From: Thiotrichales bacterium
Lineage (GTDB): Bacteria > Pseudomonadota > Gammaproteobacteria > Beggiatoales > Beggiatoaceae
Direction of reading: 5' to 3'
Length of the DNA stretch: 64,000 bases
NCBI GenBank assembly: GCA_016745035.1
Contig: JADGDE010000002.1
Span: 327,876-391,875 of the forward strand
Made by a program: the position numbers and the translations under genes. Shown piece by piece: positions 58,101 to 64,000 of the stretch; within the stretch, counting starts at the first letter, position 1, and each line of letters starts with the position of its first letter. The notes beneath the pieces were generated by a model, which searched no databases, was not told the DNA's origin, and saw nothing but the letters and a program-made list of their open reading frames with translations.

Positions 58101-58364
58101 GGTCGTGAGTTTGAAGAACGTCAGCATTATCTACAAAACTTATTACGTACATGGATTACCGACATCATGCGTTTACCCGCAGACAACTTAGAGCTGGACA
58201 TGTCCTTAAACCATTTTGGTCTCGATTCGCTCATGGCAGTGGAAGTTCAAGGCAAAATCGAGAGCCAAACGGGGGTGTCTTTATCCGTCTTGGAAGTGAT
58301 GCAAGACAATAGCATTGAGCAACTCAGTGATAAATTATTAAGCCGCCTACAAGCTCAGTTATAA
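52176..58364 (+). CDS. Type I (single-module) polyketide synthase KS-AT-DH-(psiKR)-ER0-KR-ACP
   Basis: 2062 residues. Ketosynthase (1-430) with Cys in DTACSSSL near 178, His in EAHGTGT near 313 and KANIGHLE near 350; acyltransferase (525-840) with GHSVG near 621 and a malonyl-type AYHS motif; dehydratase (890-1170) with His near 922 and Asp in LLDGAFQSL near 1082; a structural KR half (about 1175-1400); an ER-like fold (about 1410-1700) in which the NADPH glycine motif is replaced by HASEDDFDL near 1526; ketoreductase (1710-1900) with TGGFGGFGL and Tyr in QSNYVAANAY near 1853; and a C-terminal ACP with Ser in FGLDSLM near 2014. No thioesterase. The dead ER predicts at most an unsaturated product. 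ATG 52176 is used. Followed 10 bases later by a CNBD gene; no phosphopantetheinyl transferase or tailoring gene is near. Confidence 0.92.
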   Translation: MATEKNQDLAIIGMGCRFPGNAHNPKAFWEMLCQGEDGVVEVPKTRWSLQRFYNPNPEQIGKTHVKHGGYLQQRIDEFDALFFGISPREAETLDPQQRLLLEVAWEALEDAGLVASQLAGTDTGVFIGGFMMDHLSSQTSLLNRHLINTHSAVSFSQTLLSARLAYTFDLQGPCFSMDTACSSSLVAMHQACQAIWRGECQQALVGGVNVMYRPETLITMVKGQFLAADGRSKSFDVRADGYGRGEGAGLVVIKPLAQAQKDGDLIYASIVGTGINQDGHTDGITVPNPKAQARLIRSVLNKAKVKAEDIAYVEAHGTGTAIGDPLECQALGESLQASRQAPCWVGSVKANIGHLESAAGIAGVIKTALCLAHKQIPPVANLQTPNPRIAFSELGLRLPRRLENFSADSPYAGINSFGYGGTNAHAILKHVHTQQKNSIDSPDEFYSLPISARSEKALQALAQRYQTLLTDEDLSLQDICYSAATRREHHRYRLVLQAKTRLDLQQQLNQFIEGKGTHLPQGKASPKKRKAVFVLTGMGPQWWAMGQNLYQQEPVFRDMVQRCDNLFKQIAGWSIFAEMNKPESESRMAETQIAQPANFVLQVSLAALWRAKGIEPAAIVGHSVGDVSASYLSGVLSLEDALLVSYQRGRLQQSQAGQGKMLAVGLSAEKASAYVERFGNKVDFAAINGVASVTLSGDAEALEQIAAELEAQEIFNRFLRVELAYHSTVMEAIKDELLNALEGIKPGLPKIDLYSTVTGKKVETVLYDAPYWYQNVRQPVLFADSIRSLARQGHDLFLEIGPHPVLAVAIKEVMSAEKVHADVVASLRRELDEQSLFYQAWGNLYCLGATPDWQTCYPDGGQFVRLPLYPWQRSHYWHESQAAIIDRCGHEGDHPLLGHRANAPTPTWQQPLNNQYLPWLPEHQVQSLVVLPGAAYVEIGLQIQQQIQKNKHIRLEQLQFKRALVINDLDEPELHNDYSADDQSFRIYSRRRDGQEWTLHAQGQVQGLEALPSVQVDLAQLQAQCPNALAIDVLYAQLGSRNLHYGNEFRTIKHAWRGEQEILVQLVAQAPLEGYALHPTLLDGAFQSLIGLLDGGDERSFVPVAIEKLDFYASPSSTLWAHSMITQQDEHSLLADIGVYDEQGVCIVKINNLRCQAINEQKPKRHVEDWLYQVDWQAKALAPVETPLKGNWLVFMDQQGLSDALIPKLAVGQVIRVYPGDSFKKISPSEFHIRPQQEGDMKNLIQGLNTQALSGVLFAWALDLVPAQDEDGTLMSTALLYCARQCMAINQDNLHFFVLSIGAQSLAQTPAINAAQASVVGLSRVISNEYTLRCKSIDLEDSQDPAIHQALINELLAQDEEPEVALYQQQRLVYRVNRWHSQQSSSISLSLDDYFQLQAGEKHNYWQQTQAADVAANEIELQIDHLILPKAFQLAKAQTLMVAGHIKRSQHSDFSPQQKLLVLAPVSSLSSHLCLDVKQAEIIPLAAEQSLSSLEQVQISACLPAFSQAAYCLQTLLPLQKQQRLFIHASEDDFDLACAQLALQSGCDVSASYHSERKKQALATLGIQQLYALEDKQTIAAELDVIISTRVDEFIKQSLSQLKPFARLLLVDTQIDHVSLQQLKNIQILQFDSQDFAQQHKAHYQQSLAQTLARLQQGQLSPAPIEVFDLKHHEQALQATAQHSVAIQMSTTATIEAQALPQALALQQGSYLITGGFGGFGLKLAAWLVKQGVKQLILVGRRGAASDDAKRTLALLKQSGAQIEEAKVDITQAEQVQDLIKHIQQHCLPLVGVFHTAAVLDDAMLNDLSAERLAAVMLPKAKGAWYLHQATKDLNLAYFVLFSSISALVGKPGQSNYVAANAYLDQLAHYRRAQGLHGLSLNWGVLSEVGMAARQNVEARLQRMGIGSFNPDEAMQLLALSLQSQQGQLGLMNIDWQAFWQTNSNRNVALRYADLLEPEWLITTSPLQQLYDELKGREFEERQHYLQNLLRTWITDIMRLPADNLELDMSLNHFGLDSLMAVEVQGKIESQTGVSLSVLEVMQDNSIEQLSDKLLSRLQAQL

Positions 58365-58374
58365 AGGATTTATC

Positions 58375-59319
58375 ATGCCAAATTTACTCAACCATTTAGA
58401 GGCTTTTGAAAAACAAACTTTTATCGCTGGCGAGCATATTATCAAACAGGATGAAAACAGCCGGGTGCTTTATATCTTACTCTCTGGGCAAGTGGGTATT
58501 GTCGGTGAGCATGGAATTCACATCAGCCAAATCAGCAAAGCAGGTAGCCTGATTGGTGAATTGTCGGCTTTATTAAACATTCCTAGAACGGCCAGTGTCC
58601 AAGCCCGCAGCCTGTGTGAGTGTGTGGTGATAGATGATGTGCAAGCGCTGTTTAAGCAACACAATGATGTCGCCCTTAGCCTTATCAAACAAAGTCTTGA
58701 GCGTTTGAATATCTTAATCGGGGCTTTGTTACAATTTAAGCAACAATTTTTACAAACCATCAACAGTGTCAGCCTGAATATTGAATATTTGCCTTTATTA
58801 CAAGATTACATGCACGATTGGGATGAGATTCAAAACCAATTATCCAGTGCCTACCCGTTTATTTTGCAAACACAATTTAGTGCAGAGTATGAGCTTAACT
58901 TAGAAGCGGGGCAAATCTTGATAGAAGAGGGCGAATATGCCGATGCTTTTTATGTGCTCAAACACGGTAAGACCGAACAAACCCGCCGCGATAATGCTTT
59001 TTATTGTCAATATAGCCAAACCGGAACGGTGTTAAATATTGGTACGCAATTAGTCTGTGCCTCGCTTGCCACCATCACAGCAACCGAGACAACCAAGGTA
59101 AGCGTTATTGAAGATGTCAGTAATCTATTAAGCAACGACAAACTGGGGCTGGAATTATTAAGCCAAATTGCCGAGCGCATTGTTCAATACACCGATATTT
59201 ATGTCAAAATGAAAAGTCGCTTTTTGAGCATGGATAATAATATCGCACCGATTTATCGCCAACGAATGCAAAAAGTTGTGTCTTTGATGCAGGAGCAGGA
59301 AAAACGGATTCCGTTTTGA
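58375..59319 (+). CDS. Protein with two cyclic-nucleotide-binding-like folds
   Basis: 314 residues. An N-terminal CNBD (about 10-110: FIAGEHIIKQDENSRVLYILLSGQV... GSLIGELSALLN... RTASVQA), in which the phosphate-cassette position reads GELSALLNIPRTAS as in cAMP-binding proteins, a helical linker and a second, more divergent CNBD (about 170-280: LNLEAGQILIEEGEYADAFYVLKHGK). No helix-turn-helix DNA-binding domain is seen, so it is not a Crp-type regulator. Ten bases downstream of the PKS gene with a proper AAGGA site, clearly co-transcribed. It may control or position the PKS by second messenger, an inference from operon structure only. Confidence 0.8.
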   Translation: MPNLLNHLEAFEKQTFIAGEHIIKQDENSRVLYILLSGQVGIVGEHGIHISQISKAGSLIGELSALLNIPRTASVQARSLCECVVIDDVQALFKQHNDVALSLIKQSLERLNILIGALLQFKQQFLQTINSVSLNIEYLPLLQDYMHDWDEIQNQLSSAYPFILQTQFSAEYELNLEAGQILIEEGEYADAFYVLKHGKTEQTRRDNAFYCQYSQTGTVLNIGTQLVCASLATITATETTKVSVIEDVSNLLSNDKLGLELLSQIAERIVQYTDIYVKMKSRFLSMDNNIAPIYRQRMQKVVSLMQEQEKRIPF

Positions 59320-59333
59320 GTCTCTCATGTATT

Positions 59334-59353
59334 AGCGGGACTAAAGTCCCGCT
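59334..59353. terminator. Stem-loop between the CNBD gene and copB
   Basis: AGCGGGACT and AGTCCCGCT form a GC-rich perfect palindrome between two convergent genes. There is no obvious U-run, so it may be a REP-type palindrome that also ends transcription. Confidence 0.5.
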
Positions 59354-59360
59354 CACACGG

Positions 59361-60056
59361 CTAAAACCAAGCCCGAACCCCAAGCACCCATTGCAGCTCA
59401 GCCGCGTCTTCATCATGATGTTGAAAATCTGCGGTTTTGCCAAAGCTGCGGTGGTATTGCACGCCGATATAAGGCGCAAATTCACGTTTTATTTCATAAC
59501 CCAAACGCAAGCCAAGGTGCATATCACTCAAACCCGCGCCGATGCCGCGCTCTTCATCGTCTTTGCTGTGCAAGTTTAAGCTCAATTCTGGCATTAGCAC
59601 CAAGCGTTGGGTCAACATCAACTCATACTCGGTTTTTAGCCGTGCTGCCAAATGCCCCGACTCGCCGACAAACAAAGACACATCGGTCTCAAAATAATAC
59701 GGCGCGACCCCATGTAAACCCAGCGCCAACCAATGGCGTTTTGGTTCAGGGCGTAAATCCCCGCGCCAGCCAATTTGAATATCCCAGTAGGGATCTATGG
59801 CGCGGCTGTAGCGCAGTTGCAGCTCCGCCTCCTCCCATTCATTATCGACCCACTCGATATCAGTTTTCAGCCACAATTTATGTAAATCTGTGCCCAACCA
59901 AGCATCGGCTTCTAAGACCCAAGGCCGGTGGGCTTCATCACTGCTACGGGTTTCTAATTGATGGATTTTGACCATACCTAAGATTGGGTCATCATCAATC
60001 CCCATCGCTTGCACTTGTGCTAAAGAAAAAGCCATTAACCATAATAAATATTTCAT
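59361..60056 (-). CDS. copB: Copper resistance outer-membrane protein CopB
   Basis: Outer-membrane beta-barrel of the CopB/PcoB family, 231 residues. A signal peptide (MKYLLWLMAFSLAQVQA) is followed by the conserved barrel region: DAWLGTDLHKLWLKTDIEW, LQLRYSRAIDPYWDIQIGWRGD, LHGVAPYYFETDVSLFVGE and the closing aromatic VRAWF. The Met/His-rich N-terminal segment seen in Pseudomonas CopB is missing, so only the barrel remains. Eleven bases after copA in the same operon. Confidence 0.9.
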   Translation of the reverse strand: MKYLLWLMAFSLAQVQAMGIDDDPILGMVKIHQLETRSSDEAHRPWVLEADAWLGTDLHKLWLKTDIEWVDNEWEEAELQLRYSRAIDPYWDIQIGWRGDLRPEPKRHWLALGLHGVAPYYFETDVSLFVGESGHLAARLKTEYELMLTQRLVLMPELSLNLHSKDDEERGIGAGLSDMHLGLRLGYEIKREFAPYIGVQYHRSFGKTADFQHHDEDAAELQWVLGVRAWF

Positions 60057-60067
60057 CTTCTTTCTCC

Positions 60068-61744
60068 CTAGCTAACCACGACTTCACGGAACATACCGAG
60101 CATGTGATAGAGCAAATGACAGTGGTATGCCCAACGGCCTTTGGCATCGGCAGTGACTCGATAACTGATTTTTGCCCCTGGTTGCACAATTACCGTGTGC
60201 TTACGCGGCAAACGGCTATCATCTCCGGTTTCCAAATCACTCCATAAACCGTGTAAATGAATCGGGTGGTTCATCATAGTGTCATTGACCAAGGTAATGC
60301 GTACCCGCTCGCCATATTTCAGTTTTAGCGGCTCGGCATCAGCGAACTTCACCCCGTTAATCGACCACATATAGCGGTGCATATTGCCCGTGAGATGTAA
60401 TTCAATCTCGCGCTCTGGCTCCGGGTCATGGGTGGGATAAAGATTGCGCAACTGGCTATAGGTCAGCACCTCACGGCCATTATCACGCAAACCGACACCG
60501 GGGTCGTCGAGACGGTATTGCGGGTTATCTGCGCGCATATCGACATGCGCCCCATACTCGGTCTTGGCATGTTGCTGCTTCGCCATTTGATGTCCGTGAT
60601 GATGGTGGTGATGTCCTGCCCCCATCATCATGCCCATGCCCATATCGGCGTGGGTCAACACAGGCTGGGGGTCTAAGGCGGGCATATCGGCTTTGAGGCT
60701 GGCATCGGGACTGAGATTACCCAAAGCATAGCCCGTGCGGTCAATGGCTTGGGCAAACAAGGCATAAGCACGGTCAGATTGTGGCTCAACCAAGACATCA
60801 TAAGTCTCCGCCACCCCAATGCGGATTTCATCAACGCTGATTGGCTCTACATATTGCCCATCATTGGCAACCACGGTCATTTTTAAATCAGGGATACGAA
60901 AATCAAACAAGGTCATTGCCGCTGCGTTAATCAGCCGCAACAAGATTTTCTCGCCTTTTTTAAATGGCGCTTGCCAGCGATTCTCTGGCGTTTGCCCGTT
61001 GAGCAAATAGGTATAGGTATAGCCGGTGACATCGGATATGTCCCTGTCACTCATGCGCATGTCATTCCACATGGCACGCTCTGCCCAAGTTTTCTCTACC
61101 CCTTGAGCTTTAATCTCACGCCACAAATCTTGCGCGGTACGCTCGGAGAAATTGTAATAATGGCTTTTTTTCTTCAGGGTGTGATAAATATCCAAGGGTT
61201 TTTCATCACTCCAATCGGAGAGCATCAAGACGTATTCACGGTCAAAATGAAACGGGTAAGCCGCTTTGGGTTCAATCACAATTGCGCCATACATCCCCGT
61301 TTGTTCTTGAAAGCCTGAATGGCTGTGATACCAATAGGTTCCCGATTGATTGAGGGGGAATTGATAACGGAAAGTCTCACCGGGTTTGATGCCCGCAAAA
61401 GTCATCCCCGGCACGCCATCCATCGCATTGGGCAGAATAATGCCATGCCAATGAATCGAGCTGTCCACGGGCAAGGTATTGGTGACATTCAAAGTCACGG
61501 TATCGCCCTCACGCCAACGTAAAATGGGCGCGGGCAAGGAGTTATTCACCGTCGTCGCTGGGCGCTCAGTGCCAGTGAAATTCACCGTTTGGCTACCGAT
61601 GGTTAAATTAAATTGCTTGCCACTTAAGGTAGGGACAGCATCGCGGGGCGCGGCATGGGCAAGGCCCGTCAGACCTAAACCACAAACTCCGCTGGCTAGC
61701 GCAAAATCGTGCAGAAATTGCCGCCGAGAGATAAAAGAAGACAT
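60068..61744 (-). CDS. copA: Periplasmic multicopper oxidase CopA
   Basis: Tat-exported Cu(I) oxidase of the CopA/PcoA family, 558 residues. A twin-arginine signal (SRRQFLHDF) is near the start. Copper-ligand clusters: HWHG near 98, YHSHSG near 140, HPIHLHG near 498 and HCHLLYHMLGMF at the C-terminus (type 1 Met axial ligand). A Met/His-rich insertion (MGMGMMMGAG followed by six His) near 375 suits copper storage. Its presence with copB and a Cys-rich small protein forms a periplasmic copper defence operon; copC and copD are absent. Confidence 0.95.
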   Translation of the reverse strand: MSSFISRRQFLHDFALASGVCGLGLTGLAHAAPRDAVPTLSGKQFNLTIGSQTVNFTGTERPATTVNNSLPAPILRWREGDTVTLNVTNTLPVDSSIHWHGIILPNAMDGVPGMTFAGIKPGETFRYQFPLNQSGTYWYHSHSGFQEQTGMYGAIVIEPKAAYPFHFDREYVLMLSDWSDEKPLDIYHTLKKKSHYYNFSERTAQDLWREIKAQGVEKTWAERAMWNDMRMSDRDISDVTGYTYTYLLNGQTPENRWQAPFKKGEKILLRLINAAAMTLFDFRIPDLKMTVVANDGQYVEPISVDEIRIGVAETYDVLVEPQSDRAYALFAQAIDRTGYALGNLSPDASLKADMPALDPQPVLTHADMGMGMMMGAGHHHHHHGHQMAKQQHAKTEYGAHVDMRADNPQYRLDDPGVGLRDNGREVLTYSQLRNLYPTHDPEPEREIELHLTGNMHRYMWSINGVKFADAEPLKLKYGERVRITLVNDTMMNHPIHLHGLWSDLETGDDSRLPRKHTVIVQPGAKISYRVTADAKGRWAYHCHLLYHMLGMFREVVVS

Positions 61745-61789
61745 AAAACACCTCGTTGTCTAAAAAATAAAAACAAAATGAAGGAGGTG

Positions 61790-62086
61790 TTAAATTAGCG
61801 GCGGTCTAACCGGGGGGCTGGGAGGGGATAAGTGGTAAAAAATTGCTTGAGCTTGGGTGGTTTCTGAATACAAGGACAGCAAAGGCAAAACGTACAAACT
61901 GTTGAGATACAAAGGCGCACAAATAGAACAATCATGACAAGCCGCTGTATTAGCTTCCTGACAACAATCCATCGTCTGCTCCACTGCGACAGAATGACAA
62001 TCATCCATAGCACTGGCATTGCTAGGATAAGTAATCACTAGCAACGATAGAATTAATATATAGCGTAAAGCTTGTTGCATAGACAT
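61790..62086 (-). CDS. Small secreted Cys-rich protein of the copper operon
   Basis: 98 residues; signal peptide (LRYILILSLLVITYPSNASA) followed by a Cys/His-rich segment (DDCHSVAVEQTMDCCQEANTAACHDCSIC), then a hydrophobic stretch. Six cysteines and two to three histidines within 35 residues suggest a metal-binding periplasmic or membrane-tethered protein, similar in plan to small proteins found at cop/cus loci. It precedes copA by 45 bases on the same strand. Start at 62086 or the ATG two codons later. The function in copper binding is inferred from sequence and position. Confidence 0.6.
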   Translation of the reverse strand: MSMQQALRYILILSLLVITYPSNASAMDDCHSVAVEQTMDCCQEANTAACHDCSICAPLYLNSLYVLPLLSLYSETTQAQAIFYHLSPPSPPVRPPLI

Positions 62087-62129
62087 GAAAACATTCTATA
62101 ACAAATTCTCAGATAAATGTATTTAATTA

Positions 62130-62215
62130 TCTGATCTGACACACTAAGCCTGTTTTGCCATAATAAGACGCTTTTCCATCTGTCTAGTAATATTTAGCCT
62201 TTGCGTAACATCAGT
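62130..62215. repeat. Family A palindromic repeat, deleted copy
   Basis: Ends TCTGATCTGACACACTAAGCC and TTTGCGTAACATCAGT, with the middle of the canonical element missing (about 86 bp in total). Its last base also belongs to the TGA stop of the alkaline phosphatase gene. Confidence 0.6.
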
Positions 62216-63831
62216 CAATAATTATCCAGCCAAAACATCATCATCTCACCCAGTTCTGCATGGCTTGTGATGCCTTTGACTTGATCTGCCAGCGTTTGAA
62301 TACCCATGGCTGTCACCGTCACTGGGGTGGCTGTGTGCGTCCCTGTTGCCCAAACTGTGCATTGATGTTTGGCAAGCACACGTCCAATCAGATCGCCACG
62401 AATATCTTTACCATAAACATAAAAGCTTTCAAAATCATCAACTTTTGGAAAAACAGCAGCATCCAGATATTTATGCCCCGGTACGCGATGATGATTGGGT
62501 TCTGTTGCCAAGACTTTTGCAGCCTCAGCGCTAGTGATGGGAAAACCGGTTTTTTCTTCTAGTAAACGGGCTAGGTCTAATGGGGTTTGTTGCGCCTCGG
62601 GCAAGGCATCAAAAGTTTTGATAATATTGTAAAAGCTCGCTTTTTGTTGGTAGATTTTATCCAACACCGTGCGGTCACAAAAATTAAAATTGGGCTGAAA
62701 CAAACGGTTTTTAAATGCCTCTGTTGCCAGTGCTTTGCCTTGAGGCACGTTGAAGCGGTTATAACTAAAACCAAAGCCCCCCGTTTCATGGTCAGCGGTC
62801 AACACCACAACGGTATCTTCTCTATCGCGACTCCAGTCATAGACCACCTGCACTGCCTCATCAAACTTAATCATTTCATGCAATAGCGCACTGGCATCAT
62901 TACCATGTCCCGCCCAATCAATTTGTCCGCCTTCAACCATCAGAAAAAAGCCCGACTCACTCTCAGCCAGTAAATCCAGCGCTTTATGCGTCATCTCAGC
63001 GAGTGTTGGCTCTTGGCGTTGCGGATGGTGTTTTTCTTGGCTATTGCGAATACCATCGGACATCCCCGCATAAGCAAACAAACCCAAGACCTTATCTTTC
63101 GCTGTCGCAAGGCTGTGTTTATCAAACACCGTGCTATAGCCCATTGCCATCGCCTCGGCAAGCAAATCTTGATCATCGGTGCGCTTGGATTTTATTTTGA
63201 TATGTCCGCCCGTTAATTGCGCATAATGTTGTTGCAGTTTCTCGTCATCATTGACGCTTACAGGCAACCAATAGCTTATCCCGCCAGAGAGCAACACATC
63301 CATATTTTGTTGCAACATTTGCGCGGCAATTTCAGTTTCAAGCGAGCGGTGCGGCTGATGGGCTGCAAAAGCGGCGGGGGTTGCGTGTGTGATGCGGGTA
63401 TCTGAGACCAAACCAACCTTGCGTCCCTGAGATTTTGCTTGTTCCAAAATCGTGCGAACAGCGCGCCCTTGAGCATCCAGTCCAATCATTTCTGAGCCAC
63501 TGATATGCCCCGTTGCCAACTGGGTCGCAGAACAAGCTGAATCAACCACGATTTTGTCCTCAGGATGAGTTAAAGACAAACCGGTTTGCCCATGATTAAA
63601 CAAGCTTTCAATCGCAGTTAAGCGCCCTTTATAAATGGAGTTGGGCGCAAGTTTGGCATAAGTTTGCAATAAACCTATTTGTTGAGGTCCCATACCATCG
63701 CCAATTAATAAAATAAGGTTTTTTAGCTGGGTCGGTTTCTCGGCAGCGAAAAGGGGCAAAGCTGTGATCAGCGACAAGAAGATACAGCCCCGTAATACGA
63801 ATTTGTACAGAATCATCCCACTTACGTGCAT
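62215..63831 (-). CDS. Alkaline phosphatase (PhoA superfamily)
   Basis: Periplasmic phosphomonoesterase, 538 residues, longer than E. coli PhoA but typical of environmental PF00245 enzymes. Metal-binding LLIGDGMG near 42, nucleophile Ser in VVDSACSATQLATG near 97, VEGGQIDWAGHGND near 297 and TADHETGG near 345 are all intact. A signal peptide (about 6-29, FVLRGCIFLSLITALPLFAA) is preceded by two possible starts, Met1 and Met6. It is next to the copper operon but transcribed with a separate 130-base gap, and no pho box could be identified with confidence. Confidence 0.9.
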   Translation of the reverse strand: MHVSGMILYKFVLRGCIFLSLITALPLFAAEKPTQLKNLILLIGDGMGPQQIGLLQTYAKLAPNSIYKGRLTAIESLFNHGQTGLSLTHPEDKIVVDSACSATQLATGHISGSEMIGLDAQGRAVRTILEQAKSQGRKVGLVSDTRITHATPAAFAAHQPHRSLETEIAAQMLQQNMDVLLSGGISYWLPVSVNDDEKLQQHYAQLTGGHIKIKSKRTDDQDLLAEAMAMGYSTVFDKHSLATAKDKVLGLFAYAGMSDGIRNSQEKHHPQRQEPTLAEMTHKALDLLAESESGFFLMVEGGQIDWAGHGNDASALLHEMIKFDEAVQVVYDWSRDREDTVVVLTADHETGGFGFSYNRFNVPQGKALATEAFKNRLFQPNFNFCDRTVLDKIYQQKASFYNIIKTFDALPEAQQTPLDLARLLEEKTGFPITSAEAAKVLATEPNHHRVPGHKYLDAAVFPKVDDFESFYVYGKDIRGDLIGRVLAKHQCTVWATGTHTATPVTVTAMGIQTLADQVKGITSHAELGEMMMFWLDNY

Positions 63832-64000
63832 AGCCTATTGTCTCGCTTTTAACCAGAAGGCTTCCAATTTTACTATGATTTAAATACTTGCACATGATAA
63901 AGCACACTGATGGGTATTTAGTTTTTATTTTCCAGTTGCGATAGTCAAAACTATGCACTTTCAGTGCAAGACTTTTAGTATACTGAGGTGATGAAGAAGT

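Noticed and set aside
52176..59319. Full polyketide biosynthetic gene cluster
   Set aside because: No tailoring, transport, thioesterase or PPTase genes are present; only the PKS and a CNBD gene form the unit.
63832..64000. Start of a plus-strand gene at 63991 (ATGAAGAAG after GAGG)
   Set aside because: Only three codons are inside the window, too little to support a gene.

Overview
The window reads as chromosome of a gammaproteobacterium of moderate, slightly AT-leaning base composition. The housekeeping genes (trkA, uvrC, clpB, queA, lysS, rpmB-rpmG, a TTG-initiated rpsT, yhbY, ispA, suhB, and a mucD/degP-like protease next to rseC) have gammaproteobacterial sequence and gene order. Repeated short palindromic elements, a group II intron, c-di-GMP proteins, glycogen storage and a stand-alone type I polyketide synthase would fit a Thiotrichales/Beggiatoa-like or similar environmental organism, but that placement is inference.

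Layout. 1-5.8 kb: an RND efflux pump (cut by the left edge) with its adaptor, an SCP2-like protein, gmhB and a MazG-like pyrophosphohydrolase, all on the minus strand. 6-13.8 kb: two palindromic repeats, a haem-sensor diguanylate cyclase, a secreted acidic-tail protein, trkA, uvrC, a decayed type I restriction gene (hsdR) cut off by a REP pair, and yehS. 14-18.8 kb: trpB alone, a three-gene DUF302/glycine-zipper cluster, suhB, ispA, rpmG and rpmB. 19-25 kb: an orphan sensor kinase, queA and clpB. 25-33.5 kb is the accessory region: a glycosyltransferase-like gene, a methyltransferase, a truncated small gene, a CHAT-protease lipoprotein with a TPR membrane partner, and a Septu-type PtuA-PtuB defence pair. 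33.5-37.5 kb: lysS, a glutaredoxin-like gene, a DegP/MucD protease and RseC. 37.6-46.2 kb: the glycogen operon glgB-glgA-glgP followed by a REC-PAS-PAS-GGDEF-EAL protein. 46.2-48.4 kb: a MITE-like element split by an ORF-less group II intron, then yhbY, an RDD protein, rpsT and two tRNAs. 48.6-51.6 kb: a GIDE-domain membrane protein and a DHH phosphoesterase. 52-59.3 kb: a 2062-residue polyketide synthase and a protein with two cyclic-nucleotide-binding folds. 59.3-63.8 kb: a copper-resistance operon (Cys-rich protein, copA, copB) and an alkaline phosphatase.

The clearest non-coding signal is two families of short mobile-type repeats. Family A (canonically 133 bp, ends ACTGATGTTACGC) has five intact or nearly intact copies, one deleted copy and one solo end. 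One copy carries a second, 93-bp element inserted at a TA. Family B (about 158 bp, ends GAGTCTATGCG, 3-bp TTA/TAA flanks) has two copies, one split by a 639-nt group II intron whose ends are fixed exactly by comparison with the other copy. Several copies abut or supply the stop codon of a neighbouring gene.

The best candidates for something little described are the CHAT-lipoprotein/TPR membrane pair beside the Septu genes, and the solitary PKS with a dead enoylreductase fold coupled to a CNBD protein.
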